From Planctomycetota bacterium (GTDB taxonomy: Bacteria > Planctomycetota > Phycisphaerae > Phycisphaerales > SM1A02), in assembly GCA_016872915.1 (NCBI GenBank), contig VGYQ01000022.1, positions 1-34,565 of the forward strand: DNA of 34,565 nucleotides. The letters run 5' to 3'. A program made the translations under genes and the position numbers. Positions 1 through 8,802 of this stretch are shown piece after piece (the first letter of the stretch is position 1; every line of letters starts with the position of its first letter). The notes under the pieces were generated by a model. It saw nothing but the letters and a program-made list of their open reading frames with translations. It had not been told where the DNA came from and did not search any database.

Positions 1-359
1 TCCGCATCATGCTCGTCTGGCAGGATCGGTGGTGCTTCGGCCTTGTTGAACACCTCCAGTTCCTCAGCGACCAGTTCCACTTCGCCGCTCGCGAGTTTGG
101 GGTTCGCGCCACCCGTACGAATGCGAATCTTTCCGCGCACGCCGATGACATCCTCACGGCGCACGGCTCGCGCGCGTTCCATCAACTCCTCGGGTGCGCC
201 CTCAAAGACAACCTGTGCAAGACCTTCCTTATCGCGAAGGTCGACAAAGAACAGTGCTTTGCCTTGCTCGCGGTAGGTGTTGGCCCACCCGCAAAGTGCA
301 GCGGTCTTTCCGGCATCCGACGCTCGCAGTTGTCCACAGAAGTGGGTTCGCTTGATCAT
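1..359 (-). CDS. aspS: Aspartyl-tRNA synthetase, N-terminal part (cut by window edge)
   Basis: Class II aspartyl-tRNA synthetase, which charges tRNA-Asp (or tRNA-Asp/Asn) in the cytoplasm. Only the first 119 codons are present; the rest lies beyond base 1. The translation begins MIKRTHFCGQLRASDAGKTA and continues with a GWAN...GKALFFVDLRDKEGLAQVVF stretch. This matches the opening of the OB-fold anticodon-binding domain of bacterial AspS (family pattern GWV...G.L.FIDLRD..G..Q.V). The catalytic class II motifs are not in view, so the discriminating or non-discriminating type cannot be judged. The gene is divergent from lpxB and the two starts are under 90 bases apart, so their promoters must share that short gap. 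Confidence 0.85.
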   Translation of the reverse strand, partial: MIKRTHFCGQLRASDAGKTAALCGWANTYREQGKALFFVDLRDKEGLAQVVFEGAPEELMERARAVRREDVIGVRGKIRIRTGGANPKLASGEVELVAEELEVFNKAEAPPILPDEHDA

Positions 360-441
360 GGCTGTGTTGTGCCTCTTGGCAGAGTCGAGCGGGGGATCCT
401 ACCGACACGGCATGCCATCCACGGGTTACCCTTTGCGCACG

Positions 442-1674
442 ATGGCGCAGATCGCGTCCGACAGGCGAGCAACCGTGCTGTTCACCGCGTTCGAGCCGTC
501 AGGCGATGCGCACGCCGCTCCCGTGATTGCCGCGCTCGCGCAGCGCGATCCATCGGTCCGCATCGCGGCCTGGGGCGGTCCGCGCATGCGTGCGGCCGGT
601 GCAGAGATGCTGGGCATCACAGCCGAGGATGGCGCGATGGGGCTTGCCGGGATCGCCAAGATCGGGCTCGTGCGCCGCGTTCGCGCGGCTGCCGTCGCTT
701 GGTCGCGCGAGAATGCCGTCACCGTGCATGTGCCCGTGGACAGTCCCGCCGCGAACTTCCCTGTGGTTCGGGCGCTTCGCCCACTCGGAGTCAAGACCGT
801 TCACCTCGTGGCGCCGCAACTCTGGGCGTGGGGTGGGTGGCGAATTCGAAAGTTGCGGCGCCGAACGGATCTTGTGCTGTGTCTGCTTCCATTCGAGCAG
901 GAGTGGTTTCGATCGCGCGGCGTACCCGCGGCGTTCATCGGGCATCCCGTGATGGAGCGGCAGCTCGATGCAGCGCGGCTGGATGCCGATGCGCTTCGGT
1001 TGCCGAGCGGCTCGCCGCGCATCGCGATGCTGCCGGGCAGCCGGAGCCAAGAGTTGCACGCGAACCTTCGTTCGCTTGTGGAGACGTTTGCGCGCCTGCG
1101 TCAATCGCATGGGAAGGCGGTGTGTGTTCTTGTCGCGGCGAATGAGAACCTCCGTCAACTCGCTCAGCAGATTGTCCCCGCGATGCCGAGTGGGATGCAT
1201 GTGCAGGTCGGTGGGCTCGATGCCGTTCTGCATTGGTGCGATCTGGCGCTGAATGTGTCCGGAACAGTGTCACTCGATGTGGCGCTTCATGCCAAGCCCA
1301 TGGTGGGCGTGTACCGGATTTCCGCGCCCTCGCTTGCCGTCTCGCGTCTGCTGCTGCGATCACCCGTTCGACTGCTCCCCAACATCATCGCCGGTCGCAA
1401 GATCGTGCCCGAGTTCGTGCCCACAACGGCAGGTCCGGAGGCGTTTGCGGCTGCCGCCGATTCACTGATTCGAGATTCACACGCAGCCGACGAGGCGCGG
1501 GCAGCACTCCGCTTGGTGGCGCAGCTTTTCGTGGGGCATGACTCAGGTTTCGAGGCCGCGGCGTTGATCGACCATGTCTGCCGCGGCGGCAGCACCGCGG
1601 CAATGGTGCTTGACTCGGTGGTGTCTGCGGCGCGTCCCTCGCAGGCCACGGCGCACGGCAAGGCTTCACCGTAG
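442..1674 (+). CDS. lpxB: Lipid-A-disaccharide synthase
   Basis: GT19 glycosyltransferase that joins UDP-2,3-diacylglucosamine to lipid X in lipid A synthesis at the inner membrane face. About 410 residues from this start, close to the usual 380-390. Family landmarks are in order: EPSGD near the N-terminus, then VAPQLWAWGGWRIRKL, LPFEQEWFRSRGVPAAFIGHP, MLPGSRSQEL, VSGTVSLDVALHAKPMVGVYR and LPNIIAGRKIVPEFVP. These correspond to the SPQVWAW, FPFE, GHP, LPGSR, SGTATLE and LPNLLAG blocks of LpxB. The start is uncertain: the frame is open from 277, and 358 and 412 are alternatives. 442 fits the family N-terminus best, but no clear Shine-Dalgarno precedes any of them. livK follows after 17 bases and may be co-transcribed. 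The gene implies an LPS-bearing outer membrane. Confidence 0.9.
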   Translation: MAQIASDRRATVLFTAFEPSGDAHAAPVIAALAQRDPSVRIAAWGGPRMRAAGAEMLGITAEDGAMGLAGIAKIGLVRRVRAAAVAWSRENAVTVHVPVDSPAANFPVVRALRPLGVKTVHLVAPQLWAWGGWRIRKLRRRTDLVLCLLPFEQEWFRSRGVPAAFIGHPVMERQLDAARLDADALRLPSGSPRIAMLPGSRSQELHANLRSLVETFARLRQSHGKAVCVLVAANENLRQLAQQIVPAMPSGMHVQVGGLDAVLHWCDLALNVSGTVSLDVALHAKPMVGVYRISAPSLAVSRLLLRSPVRLLPNIIAGRKIVPEFVPTTAGPEAFAAAADSLIRDSHAADEARAALRLVAQLFVGHDSGFEAAALIDHVCRGGSTAAMVLDSVVSAARPSQATAHGKASP

Positions 1675-1691
1675 CATCCCATGAACCCCCG

Positions 1692-2942
1692 ATGAAACCC
1701 CTCTCCATGATCGTCGCTGCAGGCGTCTCACTGGTGATTGCAGCAGCATCCGCCGCACAGAACGGCACCATCAAGATCGTCAGCAGCCTGCCACGCACGG
1801 GCAGCGCCAATGCGCAGACGGGGACAATCGTGAACGGCATCAAGATGGCGATTGCCGAGGTTGGCGGCAAGATCGATGGATACGAAATCGCCTATGAGGA
1901 CTGGGACGATGCGAGCCCGCAGCGCGGCAACTGGGATCCGACTGTCGAAGCGCAGAACGCCAACAAGGCTGTGGTCGACAGCACGATCGTGGGCTACATC
2001 GGCACATTCAACAGTGGTGCAGCGAAGATCTCGATGCCGCAACTGAACCGCGCCGGACTGGTGATGATTAGCCCAGCGAATACCTACTCGGGGCTCACAA
2101 AGCCGGGGCTCGGAGAGGCGAACGAGCCGGCGATCTATCGACCTTCAGGCAAGATCAACTACTTCCGAGTCGTCCCAACGGACGATTTGCAGGGAGCCGT
2201 TGCCGCGGAGTTTGTCGCGGCGTCCGGGGCCAAGCGCGTGTTCGTGCTGCACGACCGCGAGCTCTACGGCAAGGGCATCGCCGAGGTATTCGAGCGGCGC
2301 GCGAAGGAGCTTGGGATGGAAGTCGCTGGCCTGGAGGGCATCGACACCAAGGCGGCGAACTACAAGTCGCTTGCGCAGAAGGTCAAGTTTGCCAAGAGCG
2401 ATGCCGCATTCTTCGGTGGTACCACGCAGACCAACGCCGGGCAGGTGGCAAAGGATCTGCGCAGCGCGGGATTCACCGGGATGTTGGTGGTACCGGATGG
2501 CTGCTGTGAGGAAGCCTTCATACAAGCTGCGGGAGCCAAGAATTTGGAGGGCAACACGTTCGTCACGTTCGGTGGGCTGCCACCGGCGGAACTGACAGGT
2601 CGCGGCGCGCAGTTCCGAGATGCCTATCACAAGATGTACAACGCCGAGCCCGAGGCGTATGCGGTTTACGGGTACGAGTGCGCTCGTGTGCTGCTCGACG
2701 CGATTCGCCGTGCGTCTACGAAGGATCGTGCTGGTGTCTTGCAAGCGGTTGCCCAGACCAAAGAGTTCGATGGGGCGCTCGGCACCTGGAGTTTCGATGC
2801 CAATGGCGACACAACAAATCGGGTGATGAGCATCAATGCCGTGAAAGACGGCAAGTTCGTGTTCGTCAAGCGCGCGGGCGATGCATCCGCATCGGGTGCA
2901 GCCAAGGGTTCAGAAACCCCTTCGGACGCCCCTGCGCGTTGA
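1692..2942 (+). CDS. livK: Branched-chain amino acid type ABC transporter, periplasmic binding protein
   Basis: Type I periplasmic binding protein (Peripla_BP_6, Leu/Ile/Val-binding family) that captures the substrate for the LivHMGF importer. 416 residues. A Sec signal peptide is visible at residues 1-22 (MKPLSMI followed by an Ala/Val-rich core ending in ASAAQ). The mature part starts with a TIKIVSSLPRTGS strand and an ...GIKMAIAEVGG helix, as is usual for LivK proteins. It also has the hinge-region patterns VGYIGTFNSGAAK, FRVVPTDDLQG and VFVLHDRELYGKG. The C-terminal ~20 residues are a Ser/Ala/Gly/Pro low-complexity tail. Substrate identity is inferred from the family and the operon; other small amino acids, amides or urea relatives cannot be excluded. 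It is first in a five-gene importer operon, separated from livH by 58 bases. Confidence 0.88.
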   Translation: MKPLSMIVAAGVSLVIAAASAAQNGTIKIVSSLPRTGSANAQTGTIVNGIKMAIAEVGGKIDGYEIAYEDWDDASPQRGNWDPTVEAQNANKAVVDSTIVGYIGTFNSGAAKISMPQLNRAGLVMISPANTYSGLTKPGLGEANEPAIYRPSGKINYFRVVPTDDLQGAVAAEFVAASGAKRVFVLHDRELYGKGIAEVFERRAKELGMEVAGLEGIDTKAANYKSLAQKVKFAKSDAAFFGGTTQTNAGQVAKDLRSAGFTGMLVVPDGCCEEAFIQAAGAKNLEGNTFVTFGGLPPAELTGRGAQFRDAYHKMYNAEPEAYAVYGYECARVLLDAIRRASTKDRAGVLQAVAQTKEFDGALGTWSFDANGDTTNRVMSINAVKDGKFVFVKRAGDASASGAAKGSETPSDAPAR

Positions 2943-3000
2943 GCGTGATGCCTGTGCGCCCTCGTTGGCGCAGGGTCGTCTGAGGAGTCGGTGCGAAAGC

Positions 3001-3957
3001 ATGGAACTCGAATTCTTCCTGCAGCAGCTGATCACCGGCCTTTCCAACGGCATGATCATTGCGCTGATCGCCATCGGCTACACGATGGTGTACGGAATCA
3101 TCGAGCTCATCAACTTCGCGCACGGTGATCTGTTCATGCTCGGGTCCTTTCTCGCGCTCACGATTCTCGGTGCGCTTGGAATGGATGCATGGGCGGGGGG
3201 TGGGACATGGGGCGGGGTGCTCTTGCTGCTGTTGTCCTGCGCCGTGTTCTGCGCCGGACTGAACTGGACCATCGAGCGCGTCGCATACCGGCCGCTTCGC
3301 GCGTCGGGGAAGCTCTCGCTGCTCGTCAGCGCCATTGGTGCAAGTTTCATCCTCGTCAATCTTGGGCTGTTTTGGGGTGGTCTTCCCATGGACGTCTTTG
3401 CAGGCGGTGTCGCAGCTGCTGCGCCCAAAGATTTCCCTCCACTCGTTCCCAACACGAACCTGCTCGGTGCTGATTCGCTGGTGCAACTGACGCCGAAGGA
3501 TCTTCTGGTCGTCGGCGTCACGCTGCCGCTCATGCTCGCACTGACTTGGATCGTCACGCGCACGCGCTTGGGGAAGGCGATGCGGGCGACCGCGCAGAAT
3601 CCCATCGCTGCGCGCCTGATGGGGATCGATACCGACCGCGTCATCGGTGCGACCTTCCTGATTGGCGGTGCCCTTGGAGGATTCGCGAGCGTGATCTATG
3701 CGCTCTATAACAACACCATCTCCTTCCAGATGGGATACCGCGCAGGCATGGATGCGTTTACGGCAGCCGTGCTCGGTGGCATCGGCAGCATGCCGGGGGC
3801 GGTCGCCGGTGCGATCGTCATCGGACTCGTGCGCGCCATGAGCGATGGCTATCTCGAAACGCGTTGGACCAACACGATCGTGTTCGGGATTCTGGTCTTG
3901 ATCCTCATCTTCCGTCCAAGCGGTTTGCTCGGTTCGCGTGCGAAGGAGAAAGTGTGA
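3001..3957 (+). CDS. livH: Branched-chain amino acid ABC transporter permease LivH
   Basis: Inner-membrane permease of the LivH (BPD_transp_2) family, pairing with LivM. 318 residues from ATG 3001, chosen because GAGGAG lies 13 bases upstream and the protein then opens with the classic QLITGLSNGMIIALIAIGYT...YGIIELINFAHGDLFMLGSF block. The open frame extends 40 codons further upstream into the end of livK, which is ignored. About eight hydrophobic segments are visible. The EAA-like cytoplasmic loop reads TRLGKAMRATAQNPIAARLMGID, the expected site of contact with LivG/LivF. The stop overlaps the livM start (TGATG), indicating translational coupling. Confidence 0.93.
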   Translation: MELEFFLQQLITGLSNGMIIALIAIGYTMVYGIIELINFAHGDLFMLGSFLALTILGALGMDAWAGGGTWGGVLLLLLSCAVFCAGLNWTIERVAYRPLRASGKLSLLVSAIGASFILVNLGLFWGGLPMDVFAGGVAAAAPKDFPPLVPNTNLLGADSLVQLTPKDLLVVGVTLPLMLALTWIVTRTRLGKAMRATAQNPIAARLMGIDTDRVIGATFLIGGALGGFASVIYALYNNTISFQMGYRAGMDAFTAAVLGGIGSMPGAVAGAIVIGLVRAMSDGYLETRWTNTIVFGILVLILIFRPSGLLGSRAKEKV

Positions 3958-5024
3958 TGCGCGCGCGCGTGAACCCGATCCTGATCTTCTTCGCCGTGGC
4001 CGCGGCACTGCCCATGTTCTTTGGTGCTACGGGCCTTTTCTACGACGCATTCCAGTCGATCTTCGTGTTTGCGCTCGTGGGTCTTGGCCTGAACATCATC
4101 ACGGGATTCACGGGCATGCTCAACCTCGGCATGGCGGCTTTCATGGCCATTGGTGCCTACGGCTTCGCCATCCTGACCTGCGATATCTATCCATTCCAAG
4201 TGGGCTTCTGGTGGGGACTGCTACTGTCGGGCGCCATTGGTGCGCTCGCTGGGTTCTTGCTGGGTGCACCGACACTGGGGTTGAGCGGCGATTACCTCGC
4301 GATCGTGACGATGGGTTTCGGCGAAATCACGCTGGATGTGCTGAAGAACCTGGAAGTCATCACGAAGGGCACCCAAGGGATCAATCCGCTGCCGCGCCCG
4401 ACGATCGGTGGATGGACGATCGAGCTGCAGGATGAGCGCAGTTGGTACTACCTGCTGCTTCTGATTCTCGCGGTGGCGGTGCTGCTGGTGCGTCGGCTCG
4501 AACGCAGCCGAACGGGGCGAGCATGGCTTTCGATTCGCGAAGACGCGCTCGCGAGCCAGTGCATGGGCATTCCACCAAAGCGCACTCGCATGATCGCGTT
4601 CGCGACAGGGAGTGCAGTGGCCGCCATCGGCGGCGCGCTGTTTGCGGCGCTGCTCAGTTCAACCGGTGAACCGAACTCATACGACTTCCAAGTGTCGATC
4701 CTTGCGCTGTGCATCATCATTGTTGGCGGCATGGGCAGTATCGCTGGCACGCTGGTCGGTGCTGTCGTGATGGTCGGCATGAACGCCATCGTGCTCGTGA
4801 AACTTGCGGACTGGTTCGGCTCGCGCGAGCAGAGCTCATCCTCCAATGTCCTGGCAAGCCCCAACAACTGGAAGTACTTGATCTTCGGACTTGCGCTCAT
4901 TCTGGTTGTGCGCCTGAAGCCCGAGGGTCTGTTGCCGCCGCGTCTTGAGGGCGGTACACCGGCGCTGCCGCCCGACGCCTCCAAGCCGAAGTCGGGAGTT
5001 TCGATCGGTGGGGGAGGCGCATGA
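3957..5024 (+). CDS. livM: Branched-chain amino acid ABC transporter permease LivM
   Basis: Second inner-membrane permease of the importer (LivM family, BPD_transp_2). 355 residues from ATG 3957, which overlaps the livH stop by one base and has AAGGAG just upstream. The family hallmarks [26 protein letters not shown] and [17 protein letters not shown] are present, as is the cytoplasmic coupling loop with [22 protein letters not shown]. The C-terminus ends in a Pro/Gly-rich cytoplasmic tail after [10 protein letters not shown], typical of LivM. The stop overlaps the livG start by four bases (ATGA). Confidence 0.93.
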   Translation: MRARVNPILIFFAVAAALPMFFGATGLFYDAFQSIFVFALVGLGLNIITGFTGMLNLGMAAFMAIGAYGFAILTCDIYPFQVGFWWGLLLSGAIGALAGFLLGAPTLGLSGDYLAIVTMGFGEITLDVLKNLEVITKGTQGINPLPRPTIGGWTIELQDERSWYYLLLLILAVAVLLVRRLERSRTGRAWLSIREDALASQCMGIPPKRTRMIAFATGSAVAAIGGALFAALLSSTGEPNSYDFQVSILALCIIIVGGMGSIAGTLVGAVVMVGMNAIVLVKLADWFGSREQSSSSNVLASPNNWKYLIFGLALILVVRLKPEGLLPPRLEGGTPALPPDASKPKSGVSIGGGGA

Positions 5025-6055
5025 GTCTCCTGGAAGTGCGGGACATCACGATGCGCTTCGGCGGGCTCACCGCAGTCGATGGGGTCACTTTCGACGTGCG
5101 GCAGGGGGAGATCCTTGCCGTGATTGGCCCCAATGGAGCCGGCAAGACAACGCTGTTCAATGCGATCACGGGGGTCTACGAGCCCACGCAAGGGAGTGTG
5201 AAGTTCCGCGGTTCACAGGTCAGGCGCAATCCCGATCTGCAACTCGTCGTACGCGCAGCGCTTGTCGGCATTCTTGGAGCGATCACCACCTTCGTTGCAC
5301 TGAACGTGCAGGAGATCTGGACGGCGGCGATCGAAGCGAACTATCTGCTCGACACACCGTTCCCTTGGAGCAAAGCGCTCCGGGACGGATGGAGCACCGC
5401 CCGCGCTGTACCGCTGGCCTGGGGAGTTGTTCCTGCAGTCGTGGGGGGCATGCTCGGTGCTGCCACAGTGCTCGCTCTCTGGCAACGCCTTCGCCGCACG
5501 CCCGATCTGATCGCGCGCGCGGGGCTCGCCCGCACCTTTCAGAACATCCGTCTGTTCACGGATCTGAGCCTGATTGAGAATGTGCTGGTCGGCATGGATA
5601 GCCGTTTGAAGTGTGGATACTGGACGAATGTGCTGCGTCTGCCTGCCTTCATGCGCGAGCGTTCGCAGAGCGCCGCAGAGGCGATGGAATTGCTCGCATT
5701 CGTTGGGCTCGCCGATCGTGCGCATGCGGCGGCAGGGAGTTTGCCCTACGGACATCGGCGCCGTCTGGAAATCGCACGTGCGCTTGCAAGTCAGCCTGCT
5801 GTGCTGCTGCTCGATGAGCCTGCCGCAGGCATGAACCCATCCGAAGTGACTTCGCTGATGCAGCTGATACGCCGCGTGCGGGATCGCGGCGTCACGGTGA
5901 TCCTCATTGAGCACCATATGAAATTGGTGATGGGCATCAGCGACCGCATCGTTGTGCTGCAGTACGGGCGCAAGATTGGCGAGGGAACGCCGCAGGAGAT
6001 TCAGGCAGACCGCCGCTGCATTGAGGCATATCTCGGCGCGGAGGACGGACTGTGA
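5021..6055 (+). CDS. livG: Branched-chain amino acid ABC transporter ATPase LivG with inserted hydrophobic hairpin
   Basis: ATP-binding subunit of the LivHMGF importer on the cytoplasmic membrane face. Walker A GPNGAGKT is at residues 36-43, Q-loop Gln174 lies in [10 protein letters not shown], the signature [15 protein letters not shown] is at about 241-255, Walker B plus DEP at 261-267, and the H-loop His298 in LIEHHMKL. All catalytic elements are intact and the AAGMNP stretch is typical of LivG. The protein is 344 residues against about 255 in E. coli LivG. The extra ~90 residues (about 66-162, bases 5216-5506) replace the short loop between the first beta-sheet and the Q-loop. They contain two strongly hydrophobic segments (about 75-96 and 130-153). 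The frame and codon style continue without a break, so this is not a sequencing frameshift. Start ATG 5021 has GGGGGAGG upstream. Confidence 0.9.
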   Translation: MSLLEVRDITMRFGGLTAVDGVTFDVRQGEILAVIGPNGAGKTTLFNAITGVYEPTQGSVKFRGSQVRRNPDLQLVVRAALVGILGAITTFVALNVQEIWTAAIEANYLLDTPFPWSKALRDGWSTARAVPLAWGVVPAVVGGMLGAATVLALWQRLRRTPDLIARAGLARTFQNIRLFTDLSLIENVLVGMDSRLKCGYWTNVLRLPAFMRERSQSAAEAMELLAFVGLADRAHAAAGSLPYGHRRRLEIARALASQPAVLLLDEPAAGMNPSEVTSLMQLIRRVRDRGVTVILIEHHMKLVMGISDRIVVLQYGRKIGEGTPQEIQADRRCIEAYLGAEDGL

Positions 6056-6765
6056 GTGATCTCATGCTCGAAGTGAACGCCCTCGAAGTTCGCTACGGCG
6101 CTGTGCATGCGCTGCGTGGAGTTTCACTGGATGTACGGCGAGGCGAAATCGTCTCACTCATCGGCACGAATGGCGCAGGAAAGAGTTCGACGCTGATGGC
6201 GATCTCAGGCATCGTGCGTGCGAGCGCAGGTGGCATCGCATTCGAAGGGCAGGGAATTTTGGGCCGTCCTGCGCACGAGATCGTCGCCTGCGGACTGGCA
6301 CAGGTACCCGAGGGGCGCCGCGTCTTTCCGCGACTGACGGTGCGAGAGAATCTTGAGATGGGCGCGTTCCTGCAGCGCGGACCGATCGGCACGGATCTGG
6401 ACCGGGTCCACGCGCTCTTTCCCGTCCTGCAGGAACGTTCAAAGCAGCTTGCAGGAACGCTCTCGGGTGGTGAACAGCAGATGCTCGCGATCGGTCGTGC
6501 GTTGATGGGTCGTCCAAGACTCCTGATGATGGACGAACCGAGCATGGGCATTGCGCCGATTCTGGTGGCGCGCATTTTTGAGGCGATCCGTGAGTTGAAT
6601 CGGCAAGGGTTGACGGTGTTGCTCGTCGAGCAGAACGCGCGCGCCGCACTTCGACTCTCGAACCGGGCCTTCGTTGTCGAAGACGGTCGCACGACGATCA
6701 CAGGGTCGGGCAGCGAGCTGCTGCATGATGAGCGGATCGCCAGCGCCTACCTAGGTGGCACCTGA
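6052..6765 (+). CDS. livF: Branched-chain amino acid ABC transporter ATPase LivF
   Basis: Second ATPase of the importer, 237 residues, normal family length. Walker A is GTNGAGKS, the LivF-typical PEGRRVFPRLTVRENLEMGA block is present, the signature is LSGGEQQMLAIGRALM, Walker B is LLMMDEPSMGIAP, and the H-loop is in LLVEQNARAAL. The GTG at 6052 is taken as the start. It overlaps the livG stop (GTGA) and has GGAGG seven bases upstream, whereas the ATG at 6064 would leave that ribosome site too far away. It is the last gene of the operon. The stop is followed after only 12 bases by the stop of a convergent gene, with no clear terminator hairpin in the gap. Confidence 0.93.
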   Translation: MSDLMLEVNALEVRYGAVHALRGVSLDVRRGEIVSLIGTNGAGKSSTLMAISGIVRASAGGIAFEGQGILGRPAHEIVACGLAQVPEGRRVFPRLTVRENLEMGAFLQRGPIGTDLDRVHALFPVLQERSKQLAGTLSGGEQQMLAIGRALMGRPRLLMMDEPSMGIAPILVARIFEAIRELNRQGLTVLLVEQNARAALRLSNRAFVVEDGRTTITGSGSELLHDERIASAYLGGT

Positions 6766-6777
6766 CGCTCCGCGCAT

Positions 6778-7740
6778 TCACCATTCTTCGATGCCGCTCT
6801 GGTGGACTTCCGCGGCACTGCGGCGCGGCGGCAAATCGCCGAGTTCCTCGGGGCGATCGTCATACGCGACGCGGTCCACCGAATAGAACCCATCGCACCG
6901 CCACGACGGGAGGTGATGCTCGAAGTGTTCGTTCACAAGCCTTTCCATCTGGCTCAAACTTCCCGCCGTTGCCCAAATCGTCACGTATCCACCCTTGTTG
7001 GGGCGGTCATGCCGCGTCGCGAGCACAATCGCATGCCACAATACGAGCCCGAGTTTGCGCCCGGTGTCATCCACGTTTGCGTCGGGGTCTACATCAAGCT
7101 CCAGCCGCCAGGCGTCACGAAGTTGCAGGAGGATTTCATCGAGGTCTGGGCTCTGATCGTCGAGCACCTGCAGGACTTCACGAAGCTGGGAGGGTGGCTC
7201 TTCCGAGTGTTCAAGATCGTGCGGCCATGTCTCCAGCACTTCTCGTACGCCATGGCGTGCCAGCATGGACTCGACTTGTCGCCGCATCGAGATCGGTACG
7301 TTGATCAGCAGCCCTTTCCAGGTATCGAGGAATACCTCCACGAACGGTTGCTCTGCGTTGGCTCCAGCGCCGATCGATCCGTCCTCAAGCAGCAGCTGCT
7401 CGTAGTGATCCCAGACTCGCAGGAACTGTTCGCGTCCGATCGGCTCGGTGCCGAGATAGATGTCCAGCGCGCGGTACGCGTCGCGTGAACCGATCTCCAC
7501 GATCGGTGTGACTTCCGAGGGCAGAAATCCGAATGCATCCCGGATGAGTGCGCCGAGACGATCGTGGCTGATGACCACATGGAACGCGTACGTGTCTGGG
7601 TCACCATCCTCACCCGGGCAGTACTCGAGCGTGTAACCCTGCTGCGGCGCGGGCAGCGAGATCGGTTCGATCCCGAGCGGAAACTTGTAGCCCTCGACCT
7701 CGGAGCGTGTCAGATCGCTGCGCAGCTCATACTCCCGCAT
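6778..7740 (-). CDS. Unrecognised conserved-looking protein behind the YkgJ pair
   Basis: I do not recognise the family. About 320 residues from ATG 7740 (MREYELRSDLTRSEVEGYKF). It is acidic and soluble, with no signal peptide, membrane segment or metal-binding cysteine cluster. The middle is rich in Leu/Asp/Glu helices (QLREVLQVLDDQSPDLDEILLQLRDAW). A later stretch reads GLVLWHAIVLATRHDRPNKGGYVTIWATAGSL, and the end is FYSVDRVAYDDRPEELGDL. Codon usage and third-position GC match the neighbours, which supports a real gene. ATG 7761 is an alternative start (GGAG three bases upstream). 7740 gives a 14-base overlap with the upstream cysteine-cluster gene, and both imply co-transcription with it. 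Function unknown. Confidence 0.7.
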   Translation of the reverse strand: MREYELRSDLTRSEVEGYKFPLGIEPISLPAPQQGYTLEYCPGEDGDPDTYAFHVVISHDRLGALIRDAFGFLPSEVTPIVEIGSRDAYRALDIYLGTEPIGREQFLRVWDHYEQLLLEDGSIGAGANAEQPFVEVFLDTWKGLLINVPISMRRQVESMLARHGVREVLETWPHDLEHSEEPPSQLREVLQVLDDQSPDLDEILLQLRDAWRLELDVDPDANVDDTGRKLGLVLWHAIVLATRHDRPNKGGYVTIWATAGSLSQMERLVNEHFEHHLPSWRCDGFYSVDRVAYDDRPEELGDLPPRRSAAEVHQSGIEEW

Positions 7741-8299
7741 CCCGTTGATAGTACGCCCCATGCGCTCCGCCAAGAAGCCCCCGATCACGCGCGTGCTCAA
7801 TCGCATGGAGCAACCACGTCCACTCCGCGAGCAGATAGGGGATGCCTAAGCGTGTATGAAGTGTCCGAATGGTGGTGTGCACAGATTCTGCGAGCGGTTC
7901 CTGCCATGCGCGCGCCGTGCTGTCGCAGTGGTAGGTACGGCAGCCTGTCGGTCGCGTGCCGTGGATGGTGCACATGGTCCCACCGAGGAATGTGCAGGAG
8001 CCGCGGTCGAGAGCACGTGCGGCCTCATCGGCGTGAAGCGTGCGACCTGTCCGCTGGAGCGTCCAAAGAGCCTCCAGTCCCGTGACTGCAAGCAGATGTC
8101 CATGTTCGCGAAAGCGGCAGCATCGTCCAGATGCGACGCAAAGCGGTCGGTGGACAGCCGTGACATCATCGATGTGCACGTGGAGTGCACGCAGGCAGTC
8201 ATCGACATCACAGTGAGCCGCAGCGATCGCCCACTGTTGGATCCATGCGTCGGAGGGTTTCTCTTGGGGAATAAGCGGGTGCACGGCGCGTTTCACCAC
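7727..8299 (-). CDS. YkgJ-like cysteine-cluster (zinc/iron-chelating) protein, second copy
   Basis: Resembles the YkgJ/CxxCxxCC family of putative Zn or Fe-S binding proteins of unknown function. About 190 residues. The first cysteine cluster is divergent: CVASGRCCRF at about residues 55-64. The second half has the family layout CTFLGGTMCTIHGTRPTGCRTYHCD, that is C-x(7)-C, RP-x-x-C and YxC. The C-terminal third is helical and lacks cysteines. The start is GTG, either 8299 or 8296; the latter overlaps the upstream stop as GTGA, so translation is coupled to the first YkgJ-like gene. The 3' end overlaps the next gene. Biochemical role unknown; metal binding is inferred from the cysteine pattern only. 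Confidence 0.75.
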   Translation of the reverse strand: MVKRAVHPLIPQEKPSDAWIQQWAIAAAHCDVDDCLRALHVHIDDVTAVHRPLCVASGRCCRFREHGHLLAVTGLEALWTLQRTGRTLHADEAARALDRGSCTFLGGTMCTIHGTRPTGCRTYHCDSTARAWQEPLAESVHTTIRTLHTRLGIPYLLAEWTWLLHAIEHARDRGLLGGAHGAYYQRDAGV

Positions 8300-8778
8300 G
8301 GCGCCGAAGCATTGTCCGCATCATCCTGTCCGCGGAGAATGCGGATCTGTTCGACGGGAATCAGCGTCCCAGCATCCATGCCTGGGCAAGGCGTGCGATC
8401 CTTGGCGGCGCGCCACGACCGCGCACTGCGGATGTTGTCGCTCCAGAAAGGCCATGTTCGGCACTGCGTGGGGCGAGCGAGATACACGCGGCACAGCGCC
8501 TTGCCAGGCTGCGTGGTGCGATCGAGAAACTCGCAGTCAAAGCCGTGCTCCGTTTCGTGCTCGTTCAAGGAACGGCGCCCCGCAATCACGCGTGAGTGGC
8601 GCCGCAGGAACTCATCGGTCGTGATCCCGAGCACCGCGGCCATTTCGGCGGCTTCTGCATCCGTGTGCCAGACCGCACCGGGTCCACCCGTGCAGCAGTT
8701 GCCACACTGCGTACAGGAAAAGCGCAACCCGTCCTGATACCAGGGGGCGTCAGCCGGTTGCCGCTGCGAGTCGGCCAT
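8293..8778 (-). CDS. YkgJ family cysteine-cluster protein, first copy
   Basis: Small soluble protein of 161 residues with the canonical YkgJ signature: CTQCGNCC near residue 22, and later CEFL...CRVYLARPTQCRTWPFW. The family is predicted to bind zinc or an iron-sulfur cluster, but its reaction is not established. A final lone cysteine sits in RTPCPGM, as in other members. It lies 24 bases after the rpoC stop on the same strand with no hairpin between, so it may be the tail of the rpoBC transcript. It is followed by a divergent paralogue with a coupled start. The ATG at 8778 has only a weak ribosome site. Confidence 0.85.
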   Translation of the reverse strand: MADSQRQPADAPWYQDGLRFSCTQCGNCCTGGPGAVWHTDAEAAEMAAVLGITTDEFLRRHSRVIAGRRSLNEHETEHGFDCEFLDRTTQPGKALCRVYLARPTQCRTWPFWSDNIRSARSWRAAKDRTPCPGMDAGTLIPVEQIRILRGQDDADNASAPW

Positions 8779-8802
8779 GGCGCTGCTTCCGACGGGGTGG
8801 TC

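Noticed and set aside
360-441. Divergent promoters between aspS and lpxB
   Set aside because: A -10-like TAGGAT on the minus strand (396-401) has no -35 partner at proper spacing, so it is not strong enough to annotate.
2866-4008. 380-codon open frame on the minus strand across livH
   Set aside because: Antisense shadow with charged, low-complexity composition; livH is clearly coding.
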